From assembly GCA_015499985.1 (NCBI GenBank), contig JAAAUF010000032.1, positions 1 to 54,223 on the forward strand: a stretch of 54,223 nucleotides of DNA, in the 5' to 3' direction. Source of the stretch: Haplosporangium gracile (Eukaryota; Mortierellomycota; Mortierellomycetes; Mortierellales; Mortierellaceae). The notes beneath the pieces are model-generated. The model had not been told where the DNA came from. It saw only the letters and a list, made by a program, of their open reading frames with translations, and ran no database searches. The position numbers were made by a program, and so were the translations under genes. Positions 34,088 through 44,932 of the stretch are shown in pieces; the first letter of the stretch is position 1; the number at the start of each line of letters is the position of its first letter.

Positions 34088-35077
34088 CTAGGCGCGGTTG
34101 TTTGGCTGGTCAAGGGTATCGAGAATGCCCTGGACGCGTGTCACGACCTTGCGGTGGCCAGTACCCTCGCTCGGGCTGGTCTCGGAGGAAGAAGGTGCGG
34201 CCTTGGAAGCAGCACCCTGGGGGTAACGGTTCCTGTTGTAGCTGTACATTTCGCGACCGCCGCCAATGGAGGAAGTGGACCAGCTTGCGGAGCTGGGTGG
34301 GCTCATGCTCAAGACGACGTTGGGACGACCGTCGGCCTCGATCTCGGCCTTGTGAACATAGTAGGGCTGAAGGGACTTTGAGGTGTTTTGTGTGTGAGTG
34401 TAAGAGGGTAATGTGGCGACGACACCCGAGACACCAACGACCTGGTTCTGGCGGAAGCGACCCAAGCTGCGTCCCTGAACGATGGTGGAGGTCGAGGGTT
34501 CGAAGAATCCGTAGGTAGGGCCGACCTTGACTCTGCTGTTGGATCCGGCGTTGGGTGCAGAAGAGTTGATGTTGACGGGTGAGCGCGAAGTTCCAATGCT
34601 TGCCTGTGAAGTCTCGGTATCCATAGAAGAGCCCTTGGAGTGACGAGTCAAGATGTTCAAGAATCTCAGATGCTCGTCCGAACGGACCTCACCCTTGCTC
34701 AAAGCCGCCTTCCATTCCTGACGCTTCTCCCTAGCAGTTTCCAATAACTTCTTAAACTCAACGTCGGTCATTGTCGAAAGATCCTTCTTGACAGTAACGG
34801 GCTGAGGTTGAGGTGGGCGAGAGCGAGGGAAGTTCTCTTTCCATCGCTGGAGGAAGAGGAAATCGGATGTGGCAGACTGGAAGGGGGTTTGATGCTCAGC
34901 AGTGTCGAGCTGTTCGATGGAGAGGTAGTGTGTCCTGAGGACTGTGGGTAGGTTGCGCTTGAGACCCCAGTCGCCGATGGATTTGGCCTTTCCTGAGGTG
35001 GTGTAGATTTGGTTAATGTTCTTGTCGAATGTCGCCAGGCGGGATGTCCGCAACAAGTGGGAGAAGGAGCGCTCCAT
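34088..35077 (-). CDS. Mitochondrial small-subunit ribosomal protein Mrp51/bS1m family
   Basis: Probable mitochondrial 37S protein of the fungal Mrp51 family, implicated in translation initiation on mitochondrial mRNAs. Intronless ORF of 329 codons. Evidence is the N-terminal block with YTTSGKAKSIGDWGLKRNLP followed by a THYLSIEQLDTAEHQTPFQS segment, which matches the start of Mrp51-type proteins. No presequence stands out beyond a basic N-terminus (MERSFSHLLRTSRLATF). The middle (about residues 150-190) is Ser/Thr-rich, and the C-terminal third is low complexity with a Ser/Gly/Tyr-rich stretch before TRVQGILDTLDQPNNRA. The assignment rests on remembered family pattern, so it is less secure than that of its neighbours. 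Confidence 0.75.
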   Translation of the reverse strand: MERSFSHLLRTSRLATFDKNINQIYTTSGKAKSIGDWGLKRNLPTVLRTHYLSIEQLDTAEHQTPFQSATSDFLFLQRWKENFPRSRPPQPQPVTVKKDLSTMTDVEFKKLLETAREKRQEWKAALSKGEVRSDEHLRFLNILTRHSKGSSMDTETSQASIGTSRSPVNINSSAPNAGSNSRVKVGPTYGFFEPSTSTIVQGRSLGRFRQNQVVGVSGVVATLPSYTHTQNTSKSLQPYYVHKAEIEADGRPNVVLSMSPPSSASWSTSSIGGGREMYSYNRNRYPQGAASKAAPSSSETSPSEGTGHRKVVTRVQGILDTLDQPNNRA

Positions 35078-35359
35078 TTGCCTTGATGCCGCTTCGTGTG
35101 TGATGGTTGACGGTAAAGACAGGGTTGGTGCCTGAAGCTTTCAACTCTTTGGGCAAGGCAACTGTTGCAAGAGTGGATCCGAAGTGGTGACTGCCATTTG
35201 ACGGAAAACATTGTTTACATCTTGGATCCGTAGACAGTCGCATTTCCTGCCTGTCAGTAGAAAATCGCAACTCTACATTCCGTCTCAGAATTTCAGGGAG
35301 AGTCCGTAGAAAAGAAAATATCATTCAAACACGCCTGCAGGAAGCGAGTATTGTGCAGT

Positions 35360-35500
35360 ACATGTAATCAGAGACCCAATTTGATGTGAGAACAGGTCAA
35401 TGTTTAGGCTGATCAGGGTAAAAAAGGGACTAAAACTGGCCTAACGACCTGATCAGCCAAAAATTGACCTATTCTCACATCAGGCCAGGTCTCTGCATGT
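35360..35500. repeat. Long near-perfect inverted repeat (hairpin; MITE-like or small-RNA precursor)
   Basis: Left arm 35360-35417 and right arm 35448-35500 pair over nearly their whole length around a 30-nt loop. Matching blocks in order: ACATG, AGAGACC, GATGTGAGAA, AGGTCAAT and GGCTGATCAGG, with small mismatched or bulged segments between them. The outer ends read TACATG...CATGTA, compatible with a TA target duplication, but because TA is part of the palindrome this cannot be proved. No ORF. It could be a foldback MITE, a hairpin RNA gene or an extruded regulatory structure. Confidence 0.8.
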
Positions 35501-35541
35501 AACGTCAACATTTTCTCTTTCCCAAGATAAAAAAGCAGTGT

Positions 35542-35549
35542 TGACGTCA
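35542..35549. promoter_or_regulatory. CRE octamer upstream of CsbD-like gene
   Basis: Perfect TGACGTCA about 157 bp upstream of the TATA box. It overlaps the right arm of a 9-bp inverted repeat (ACGTCAACA at 35502-35510 and TGTTGACGT at 35539-35547). ATF/CREB-type bZIP factors that act in fungal osmotic and oxidative stress responses bind such sites, which fits a stress gene. Use in vivo is inferred. Confidence 0.45.
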
Positions 35550-35687
35550 GTTTTCTAGTCTTGCATAACCATGATGAGTCCGTCTTCGCGAGGTAGGGCA
35601 GTTTCGCCCACAAAATGTTCCAAGCCAGTCTAGCGTCACCAACCGGCCTAGGAGTAACAGAAATGTGCGAATGTAAACCTTTTGATC

Positions 35688-35714
35688 CTCGAACGCGTAT
35701 TCGAGTATAAAAGG
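35688..35714 (+). promoter_or_regulatory. TATA box and adjacent palindrome of CsbD-like gene
   Basis: TATAAAAGG at 35706-35714 lies 94 bp before the ATG at 35808. The 18-bp interrupted palindrome CTCGAA-CGCGTA-TTCGAG (35688-35705) touches it directly. A strong TATA box is unusual among genes in this window and is typical of stress-inducible promoters. Confidence 0.6.
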
Positions 35715-35807
35715 ACTCGTGTGAGAGTCGTATCAGAAAGACGTTTTATCCAACAAACAATCATAGCCTTTCTCTCCCCCATTCACACCAACAACCTTCC
35801 CCAACCC

Positions 35808-36243
35808 ATGTCTGAGCAGATCAATAACGCTTTCCACTCCGTCGTCGGACGTTCCAAGGAGTCCCTCGGAAGAGTCGTCGGATCTGAGCAGATGGCTGCT
35901 GAGGGTAAATGTGGAAATCAACCCTTGCTTGAATTTTTTACCTTGCACAACCTTGTTTGGTCTCCTCCAATAAAAAAATTTGCAGCATGTCCCAGCGGCT
36001 AAGATAAAAGCTTGGAATTGGTACTTAGGCGCTGCCGAGAAGGCCAAAGCCGACACCCGCTCAACAGCCCACTCCACCCTGGCCCAGGCCGAGAGAAACC
36101 AAGGTCACGCCCAGGGTATCGGCGACAACGTCACTGGCCGTGTCAAGGCGACCGTGGGTGCCGCCACCGGCAACAAATCGATGGAGGCTCAGGGTCATAT
36201 GCAGCAGGCTACCGGTGACGTCCGCCGCGCTGCCAACCGATAA
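35808..36243 (+). CDS. CsbD-like small hydrophilic stress protein
   Basis: Small, highly hydrophilic Ala/Gly/Gln-rich protein of 103 codons resembling the CsbD family of general-stress proteins; the molecular role is unknown. Exons 35808-35904 and 36029-36243; splicing restores MAAEG-AAEKAKAD. Repeated amphipathic units are visible, including INNAFHSVVGRSKESLGRVV near the start and QGIGDNVTGRVKATVGAATG, then GNKSMEAQGHMQQATGDVRR near the end. These match the G-x3-G-x4-A pattern of CsbD. There is no signal peptide and no Cys or Trp. The strong TATA box, CRE octamer and palindrome upstream suggest stress-inducible expression (inference). Confidence 0.82.
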
Positions 36244-36975
36244 GTAACTCGACTCACTTATTTCGATCCGACATTTTTAGAGGGCACTCAGTTGAAACTT
36301 TTGTACATAACTGCTAAGTACCTCTGTCGATCGCTTGTCAAATAAACATTCTTTGTTGTCTCAATCCAATCCTATGTCTTTGTATGCATGTTGTGAATTG
36401 AGCGTTAGGGATTGTGTTTAGTCTGTTGATGATGGATAGCACGATAATTTTTTTCCATCGCCTTGCTGAACGGTTACCTTGCTTCCAATCAGAGCAATTA
36501 AAACGAAGGACCCAGCACATACGATTAGTTCAAAAAGGTTGGTGCACTTTTGTTGACAAGTTCGTTGTTATTTGTGTATGAACCGGACCGATCAGACCTT
36601 TGTATAGACAACACTGGACCAATGGGCAATTGAATGGGGGCAATCGGTTCTCGGATGGAGAAGTGGTCAGGACGTTGTTCAGCCTTACAAACAAAAGAGG
36701 GCAAGCAAAACGACGAATAAAGGCGTTTGTGTGCGTAAGAGGACACGGCAGGGGAAGATCAAACAGGTTTTGTTTGGTTCTCGGTAGAGTCCACATGTCA
36801 ATTTCTCAACTGATTTTTTTTCCACTTTATACGGACGGTTACTCTTCGCCCAAAGGACGCCTCGCTTCTCTTTCTCTCTTCTTTCTTTCTTCACCTTTTG
36901 GTCCCCTCTCCCTCATTCCCCCTCATTCCTCTCAGCCCCCCTCTCACGCCACGCATCTCTTTTTCAAACACAGCA
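36244..36975. other. Intergenic, esterase upstream region
   Basis: 732 bp. It holds the 3' flank of the CsbD-like gene (AATAAA near 36341), a GGACCAATGGGC CCAAT box at about 36611, and a long C/T-rich leader (36850-36960) before the esterase ATG. No gene. Confidence 0.55.
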
Positions 36976-39087
36976 ATGAACGAAAAGGCATCGTTTCTTT
37001 GGAACTTTGTTCTTCCTAAAGGACCCCTGCTCATCGGTACAACCCTCAGCCATTACACCTTCGGCCCCGCCAAACCCTCATGGACCTACAAGTTTAGTCT
37101 CATCATGGCCATTGCTCAGTCCATCGGCGGCCACCTGGACGAACGACCCTTGAAGGAGTTCCAGGCCATGTCCCGACTCAACGACAAGCTCAGTCCTGTC
37201 CATCCCGGTGCCCTCGCTTCCGAGGCCGTGGTTCCCAATAACTATAGAGACAAAGCAGCCGTCTATGTGGACCAGCTGTTGACCAAGGAGGGGGTTGACT
37301 CAGCTAAGCTTGGTTGGGATTGGAAGAACGACCCAAGAGCCGAGAGGCCGCTCAAGGCCGAGTGGACAGAGACCAAGGTCAAGGATACCACTTACTCCGA
37401 GGGACGGACGGTTCTTTATCTCCACGGTGGTGGTTACTTTTTGTGTTCTATCAAGACCCATCGATGGGCCAGCTGGAACATGGCTCGACTTGGTGGCGCC
37501 AAAGTCTTTTGTAAGTCAACCAATATCATCGGTTATTGATCGATCACTTTTTTTTTGTGTTCTCCGTTTGTCCGTTGGAAGGAATCACAATGCTAAATCA
37601 AGGTTGCCTGTTTGATGCATACAAAATAGCCCTGGACTATAGATTGGCTCCAGAGTCCCCTTTTCCCGCTGCCGTTCACGATGCTCTTGCAGCATACCTC
37701 TACCTGATTGAGCCCCCAGCAGATGCCGGATTTGCACCCATTACCCCGAAGAACATTGTCATCATGGGTGACAGTGCTGGAGGAGGTGCTTTTTTTGTTC
37801 TATGTTACCAGTTCTTGACTATTGTGTCTTGGCGCTTTGTTCGCATCTTTTTTTTTCGATCGTCTAACCTTTCTGATTGCATGTGATAGGATTGACCTTT
37901 GCCACCATGCTTGCTATCAGGGATGCAGGACTTCCCATACCAGCCGGTATCATTGGTTGGAGCCCATGGTAAGCAACAGAGCACGCAATGGATCACACAG
38001 CACCCTACTGGTGCTAGTAAGGAGAGCCCTTATTTCGCCCACACAGGCCATGCGATTAATTCCGGGTCTCTTGAGATTTTTACTCATTTTTAAGTGTTTT
38101 TTGTCCCTTTGACTCCCTGGGTAGCAATAATAGTATCCACTTTTCCATTGAAGTCTTAGGGCTCATCAAAGGGCTCTTTGAAAGCTTCTAAGGCATGCAC
38201 TTTTAGGGGATTCTTTAGGGTTTTTCTTAGGGGTTTTCTTAGGGGTTTTCGAGTTTTTTTTTCTCTGAAGAACATTAATCGTATGGGCTTCATGGGTGAA
38301 TTAAGGACACACGCTAGTAAGGAAGAAGCACATGCGACATTAACAACCCGTTGTTGACATTTGGTTGCGATAGGATCGATCTTCTTCACTCGATGCCATC
38401 GGTGCGGGAAAACACGGCAACGGATTATCTTCCAGCAGAGGGCTTTACTCATGGAGGAGGCTCGTCTCTCAAGAAGGTGGCCAAGGTGGTTCTCGCATCA
38501 ACAGGCGATGATCAGGACGCGCTGCTTGAGAAGCTGCCACCCATACAGCACTACACTAATAACAAACTTCTCGGCTGCAAATATGTCAGCCCTGTTCTGG
38601 AGACCAATCTCGAAGGATGCTGCCCTATCATGCTTGTAAGTATTGCTGGCAACATTTGCTATTAATGCTGCTGTTGTTGATGATCTACTTAACTGTTGCT
38701 GCAGAAAGACAAAGGTTTCTGATGAAAATAGTAAACTTGCATACTTCTCCATAGATCGCGGGCGACGCAGAGATGCTTCGTGACGAGTCCATCGTTTTTT
38801 CCAAGCAGCACGCCAACGCACCCACAAATGTTCTTCTCCGAATCTACGACGATATGCCCCATGTGTTCCAGATGTTTGGGTTCCTCCCCAGTGCTAAACA
38901 CTCGCTCAAGGAATCGGGCGACTTTATTCGGGGTGTCACGGTGGGCGGATCGGGTGTGGCCGACAAGAGCTTTGAGCGCGTGAGCGTTGCGGGTGAGAGA
39001 CGGGCCCTGGAGGCGGATGCAGTCCCCGAGTGGAAGGATAGAATTGGACAGGTTGGAGGTGGATCCAAGTTTTTGGCCAAGCTGTAG
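36976..39087 (+). CDS. Alpha/beta-hydrolase, HSL-type (abhydrolase_3) esterase/lipase
   Basis: Serine hydrolase of the hormone-sensitive-lipase group; the substrate is probably acetyl, steryl or short-acyl esters (inferred). Exons 36976-37510, 37630-37785, 37890-37968, 38374-38635 and 38755-39087 give 454 codons. Oxyanion-hole motif LYLHGGGYF at about residue 150. The splice yields [20 protein letters not shown], a family hallmark. The nucleophile elbow GDSAGGG (about residue 226) spans an intron, followed by [11 protein letters not shown] and [18 protein letters not shown]. The catalytic Asp lies in [15 protein letters not shown] and the His in [11 protein letters not shown]. The N-terminus has a hydrophobic segment ([13 protein letters not shown]) that may associate with membrane. 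Intron 3 (405 nt) carries short TTTCTTAGGGGT repeats. Confidence 0.9.
38211..38252 (+). repeat. Short tandem TTAGGG(G)-containing repeats in esterase intron 3
   Basis: TTCTTTAGGGTTTT is followed by two adjacent TTTCTTAGGGGT units and a partial third. The repeats resemble the TTAGGG telomere motif but are interrupted and few. Probably simple slippage products. Confidence 0.5.
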
Positions 39088-42000
39088 TCTGCCCCTCGTG
39101 CCTCGATTCATAAAGATACCCTCTCCCCTCCCTTACCAGGTGGTTCTAAATTAAAAGTATGCCCTATTATACAATTGTTCGAATAACAAAGCACTCGCAA
39201 GGAAGAGATGGGGGTATGACAAACAGTTCAAACACATTGAAGATGGTACTTCCAGGGCGTGGAAAAAGCATCCTAAAGCGAAAAACTAACCTTAGGAACC
39301 ACGTTTAGTACATGATCGCAACATAAGCAGAGAGCGAGAGAATAAAAAAAAGAAAGTGTAAGATGATAAAGAGAGAAAGGAGGAAGTGAATGCGAGTCGG
39401 TATCCATCTTTATCTTCATTTTATGTATTCGTTGGCCTCTGAATGGACACAAATTTGTAGAGAAAAGTGAGACCTAGAAAGTTATGTTTCACTCAGCGAG
39501 CGTTCCTGAAAAAAGGCTCGCTATCTGAAACCACGCTTTATCAGCTAAATTACTTACTCAAAAACACCTGGCGTCTTCTCAGGACAATAGCATTTCGTAA
39601 AGGAAAGCAGGGCACAACATCGAATTACTGAAAAAAGTTCACGCCCCATGACTCTTGTACATAAAGGTACAATGTTGTTCACACGGCGAGTACAGCTTCT
39701 TTCTAGTTCTGTTTTGAACATTGCCCCCATCTGCAAGCACTTCCTATAGTACAAACAAAATTTTGGTAGGCCTAACCGCGGATGAACTCTTGACCCTGTA
39801 ATAATTGTTCATACGATGGTTGCCGGTCTTTGTTGATTGTCCTCTAGAGGTCTTACCATAAACACTCCTGTATTGCGCTCATCATTTTGCATTTGCTCTT
39901 CGATATAACAAGATTATTTATTTGTCTTCGCGTGGATAATTGAAGTTCTACAAGATGTAATAAATCAACCCCCAAAAAACGAATGAGAACGGTAAGAAAG
40001 GCGTGAGAATTGTCGCGGCTTCTGACTGGCCCGATCTTGCGCGAGCAGAGCCAGACCAGTAGCAAAGAGGGGGAAGAAAGAACCTTAGCTTTTAGCGCCT
40101 TTCTTGTTTCTTTTTGAGTGTGGTAAGCCTCAGCGGAGAACCAACATTTTTGGGGAGGAAGAAAGAAAGGGGGATGAACGCAGACGGGCGAAATTTCGAT
40201 TGGTGAAAGCAACCCTCTTTTGGGCCGCGAATTACTAGTCAATGTTCGTTCCTTCGCTCGGATTTCCGATCATTTGTTTAAAGGCAATCTGGCCTCGCCT
40301 CTTTACGGTGCGCGCACTACTCTCCTCCTGTTGTTGATGTTCCTCGATCGTTCGGAAAATCAATTCTCAGTAAGAATGAGGTGCGTTTGGGTAGTGAAGG
40401 ATGATGTGATTGGGTAGCTTGCTTCAAGAGAGCAATACAGGGCTAAGTGAATGAGAGAAACAAAGGGTGGTGGGTGGATGATATTCGATCCCTGAGGGAA
40501 AATGAGGCACGATGGCACGGCACCACCGTTGCAGTCGTTGTTTATTAGGTTTATCCGGTGATCATCGTCATCCAAACTAACCATCCAAACTAGGCATAAG
40601 AGGGGTCATCCACATCCTATTTTTTACTGTTTTGGATAACTGTTTGTCTTTGTTTGTTTGTGTCTGAAGGACAAAGGGGCGAATGAAGAAAGTGAGAAGG
40701 GAGGAAGGGATGGACAAAGTTGAAAGCAAAAATACAAAGAACAAATGCTCACAAATAAAGCAAACAAACAATGAAGGGTTAAAATTGGTTCCCTTCTCAG
40801 TCGGAATTGAAATAGTCCACGTCCATGTTAGTCACTTGTTTTCCTGTCTTCCCTTCTGCAACCACACCATCGATACACACTTCAACTCATCCGGGGCGAT
40901 TCCTTGACCAATCACAGCAAAAACTGCCTCTATTACAACAGAGAAAGAGTTATATTCTAGACCTAAGGTCATTATTGTACGGATAAGAACAGACAGTAAA
41001 AAACGACGGGCTATCCAGCAGCATAAAGCACATTTTAAAGAGACAAGAGTCATCATCGTCCATTTATTCTTACTGCCACGCGGATAATAACCTCCACTTG
41101 GATATTTCCAGTCCAACTCAACAGCTGTCTGTTTTGAGTCTACCTTAGTCTTCGTTTGTTCACTCGTCGACCAATCGAACCATCACCTATTCTCACAGCG
41201 CGTTGATGTACTAAGTTTTCTTTGGCCAATAGCATAATAAAAAAGACGAAAAAAAAAATACCTTTGCTCTGTTTATAAATTTAATCCTGGATCATTCCCG
41301 GAAGCATCTCCGAACACTTGCACGCGCGTGACGAAGGAAAGCAATGATTGGTGGTCAAGAAGGTCTATCGTGGACCCTGGTGGATATTCACTTCGGAGTA
41401 CGTTCATCTCGGATATCTATACGAAAAGGCTGCTTCAAGTCATATCTGAGATATCATTTAGACCATTGCTTGTCTTGTGTCCTAGTCTCTCAAAGTTCAT
41501 GTTAAATTTCTATGAGAGTGTAGGTTTCTTTTACCTCATTTTTGGGTCGAATACCCGGAGTCAAAGAGGCTTTTTGACAAACTGGATTCATGTCGAGTGC
41601 AGTCAATAATGGTTACGCAGTATCTCCAATCGCCTTTATTACCTACTAACCAAAAATAATGGCTCGAGTGAAGCATGAACTATAGGAGCGAGGAAAAACG
41701 AAAGGGAGAGAGAGAGTTTTCAAAGAGGAGCTGGTGAAAGTGAAGTCTTCCAGCCAGGTGGACAAAGATTGCTCAGTTCAGGCAATTTGCAGTCATCTGT
41801 CAGGCAGGGGGGGAGGAAGAATTGTGCAATTCAAGTGTTTGCGATGTCTCTGTATGTACTGTACATGTGCGTCGTTGTTAGTTCGCCCAACTCTAATTCG
41901 GCCGACAGAGCAGCAACAAAACAAAAGCACAAAACAAACGCACTCCCATCATGCGAGCCAATGGGATGAACGCTGATACTTCCAACCAGCAAATAAACAA

Positions 42001-42420
42001 ACGAATTCCCACGTTCACACACGTCCCCTATTCACATTTCGTCCAGGCACTGCTTACTGTTATCAACTTGGTGGTGTTTATCCACCCGCTCTTGACGAGC
42101 AAGAGGGTAAAAGAAAGGAAAAAAGAAATAATACAATGGCTCGCCGCGCCGGTAACAACAATAGGGTGAAGAAAACATTGATCCATGGACCACTTCGTTT
42201 CATTCGCCCCTTTTGTTTAAATACTTGCCTTCACCCCTACCCTCCATGATCTCCTTGTCTACCTTTGGTGCTTGAACAAAGACCTCTCCTTTCCCTCCTT
42301 TCCTCTCCTCACCCCTTCTATTTTCTCACCATTTCCTCCTCCCTCCCCTCCTTCCCTTGACCAGCCCGCTACCACTGGCATTATACCTATCCCGCCTTCC
42401 GCCATTCATCTCTATCAAAC
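39088..42420. other. 3.3-kb gene-poor region upstream of OPT1
   Basis: The largest intergenic stretch in the window. Many short ORFs exist, but none has a recognisable motif or a convincing splice pattern. Local features: a small hairpin AGCGAGC...GCTCGCT at 39495-39522; CCAAT boxes at about 40912, 41170 and 41226; TATAAA at 41273-41278; and a C/T-rich leader (42250-42390) before the OPT1 start. GATA-factor-like TTATCA at 42060-42065 and CTATCA at 42412-42417 are also present. No tRNA or rRNA gene was found by eye. Confidence 0.5.
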
Positions 42421-44932
42421 ATGACTGAGAAGCAAGAACTCGAATACGAAAAGGACATTTACGCCCAAGAAAAGGCCTATGCCGGTGATACCCTCGAGCT
42501 CAACGAGGAGGACGAAGTAGAAAACTCTAAGATTGAGGCCGTTCGTCTTGGCAAGTCATCTGCCCTTCAATTTCGCCTGCCTGTTGACTTTGAGCAACTT
42601 CAAGTAGCTTTTTTGACTTGACATTATCTAACAATAAGCGCCTCTTCTTCCTGTCAACAGTCGTCCCTATTACGGATGAGCCCTCCTTGCAGGCGATTAC
42701 CTTCCGTTTCTGGGTCCTGTCCTTCTTTTTTGGTGTCATCGGCTCTGTCATCACCCAGTTCTACTACTACCGTGTAGCCGTGGGGTACTTTTCCATTTAC
42801 TTTGTCAACCTGGCCTCTTACGTCCTCGGTACCGGAATGGCCAAGATTCTGCCCAAGGGTCAAATTGCCATCGGAGGCTACTCCATGTCGCTCAACCCTG
42901 GTCCTTTCAACATCAAGGAGCATTGTTTGATCGGCATTGCGGTCTCCACTGCCTCGAGCTCAGCCTATGCCATCGATATTTTGTCTGCTACCGATCTTTT
43001 CCTGAACCACCGCATCAACGCCTTTGGCTCCATTGTCCTCATTATCACCACTCAGTGCTTGGGCTATGGTATGGCTGGTACCCTTCGCAAGTACCTTGTC
43101 TACCCTGCCGAGATGGTCTGGTGGGGTAACTTGGTTCAGGTTGTGTTTTATAACGCCATGCATAACACCGACGAATTCAAGACCAAAAAGATGATCCGTG
43201 GCTGGTCGTACATGAAGTACTTCTGGGTCTTCTGTGGAGGTGCATTTGTCTGGGAGGTATGTAACCTCATCTACTTTTCTCGCCATCTAGTATGCACTTT
43301 CGCAACACATGTTTTTCGTACTAACACATTCTTTCTTTTTCCTTTGTCGTCACTCGAATTCAGTTCGTCCCTCAGTTTCTTGGCCCCATGTTCAACTTCT
43401 TTAGCTGGATCTGTTGGATCAAGCCCCTCGACATGAACATGTGGGGTATCTTCTCAACCCTCTCTGGCGGTGGTGTCCTCGGCCTTTCCTTCGACTGGAC
43501 TTCCATTGGTGGTAGCACCATGTGGCTCCCTCTCGCCTCACAGCTCTGCAACTATGGTGGCGTTATCTTCGGCTACTGGATCATCCTGCCAATCATGTGG
43601 GTCAAGAATACCTGGGAAATCAAGAGGTTCGAGTATCCTCTTACCCCTACGTTATTCTACGGCAACGGCTCTGTCTTCCACGTCCAGGACTACCTCAACC
43701 CCGACTACTCGCTGAACGAGGAGCTCTACGAGGCCGGTCCACCAGCCACGATGACCCCCATGTATGCTCTCGGTTTCTTTTATTCCTTTGTCTCCTTGGC
43801 CGGTTGTATCACCCACGTTATCTGCTTCAACGGTAAAGATATCTTGAGGAATTGGAAGATGGCTGTCGGCGGCAAGGAAGATGACATCCACAACAAGCTG
43901 ATGAAAGTCTACCCCGAGGTCCCTCAGATCTGGTACGCCGCCTTCTATCTAGTCATGCTCGGTCTCTCCATCATGGTCTGCAAGGTTTATGATCTTCAGC
44001 TGACTTGGTGGGGCATGCTTGTCGCCGGTATCCTCGGTTGGGTCCTCACTATTCCCATCGGCGCCATGACCGCAATCACAGGATTCGGTCCCGGGCTGAA
44101 CGTCATTACCGAGTTGATCTGTGGTTACATGCTCCCCGGCAAGCCCATCGCCAACATGGCCTTCAAGTGCTACGGCTACATGGCCTCATACCAGTGCATG
44201 AACCTGCTCGCGGACCTCAAGCTCGGTATCTACATGAAAATCCCCCCACGCGCCATGTTCATCTCTCAGTTCTGGGGCACTCTCGTCGGCGGTGTTTTCA
44301 ACTATGTGACCATGATCGCCATTATCAATTCTGAGCGCGAGGTTCTGACTTCTCTCCAGGGCGATCCAGCCGGTCTTTGGACGGGCGCCAACCCAAAGAT
44401 ATTCTGGGGTTCTGCTCAGATTTACGGAGCCTTGGGTCCTCGCCGCATGTTTAGTCCCGATGGCAACTATGGCTTTGTCTTCTACGGTTTCCTTGTCGGC
44501 GCCATCATCCCCATCGTCCTCTGGGCCCTCTCCAAGAAATGGCCCAATGTTTCCTGGGAAAAGTTCAACGTCGCCATTATTGCCGGAGGAATGGGCGCCT
44601 ACCCTAACGGCTACATCACCGGTATCGTCGGCAGTGTCATTGTTGCCTTCATCTGGCAGTTCTGGCTCTTCCGCTACCACAAGAACTGGTGGTCCAAGTA
44701 CACTTTTATCCTCTCAGCTGCCTTGGACACCGGCGCAGCATTTACGGGTCTCTTTATCTTTATTTTCCTTTCTGGCGGTATCAGTGAGAAGTTGCTTGTC
44801 AATGCCCCTAGTTGGTGGGCAAACTATATTGCCTTCGACCCCAACTATAACGAAACCGCCAATGGCGGGTACATGGGCATCGATCGCTGCGGCTCCACTG
44901 GTCTCTGGGAGAGCGGCAACCCCTACCAGTAG
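42421..44932 (+). CDS. OPT-family oligopeptide transporter (tandem copy 1)
   Basis: Proton-coupled plasma-membrane oligopeptide importer of the OPT family. Exons 42421-42550, 42661-43256 and 43364-44932 give 764 codons, the usual family length. The charged cytosolic N-terminus (MTEKQELEYEKDIYAQEK) precedes many membrane helices. OPT signatures: SLNPGPFNIKEH at about residue 120 (the NPG motif) and MKIPPRAMF at about residue 533. Other family blocks are YPAEMVWWGNL, GLSFDWTSIGG, NVITELICGYMLPGKPIANM and HKNWWSKYTF. Intron 1 starts with GC (CTTG/GCAAGT), a GC-AG intron at exactly the site where copy 2 has GT. Spliced this way, ...EAVRL-VVPITDEPSL is restored and exon 1 is 130 nt in both copies. 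Peptide substrates cannot be told from sequence. Confidence 0.93.

Larger units (their letters stand above)
35078..35807. promoter_or_regulatory. Divergent region between MRP51 and the CsbD-like gene
   Basis: 730 bp containing, from left to right: the MRP51 upstream flank; a 141-bp hairpin (35360-35500); a smaller inverted repeat (35502-35547); a CRE octamer (35542-35549); a CTCGAA/TTCGAG palindrome (35688-35705); a TATA box (35706-35714); and the pyrimidine-rich leader of the CsbD-like gene. This is the most structured intergenic region in the window. Confidence 0.6.

Noticed and set aside
34084..34518. Plus-strand ORF opposite MRP51
   Set aside because: Overlaps a better-supported minus-strand protein; composition is that of an antisense frame.
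39853..40242. 129-codon minus-strand ORF in the 3.3-kb empty region
   Set aside because: No motif, no splice signals, no upstream leader; expected by chance in a region this long.
41328..41609. ORF downstream of an orphan TATA box
   Set aside because: It opens with GTG, not ATG, and has no recognisable domain.
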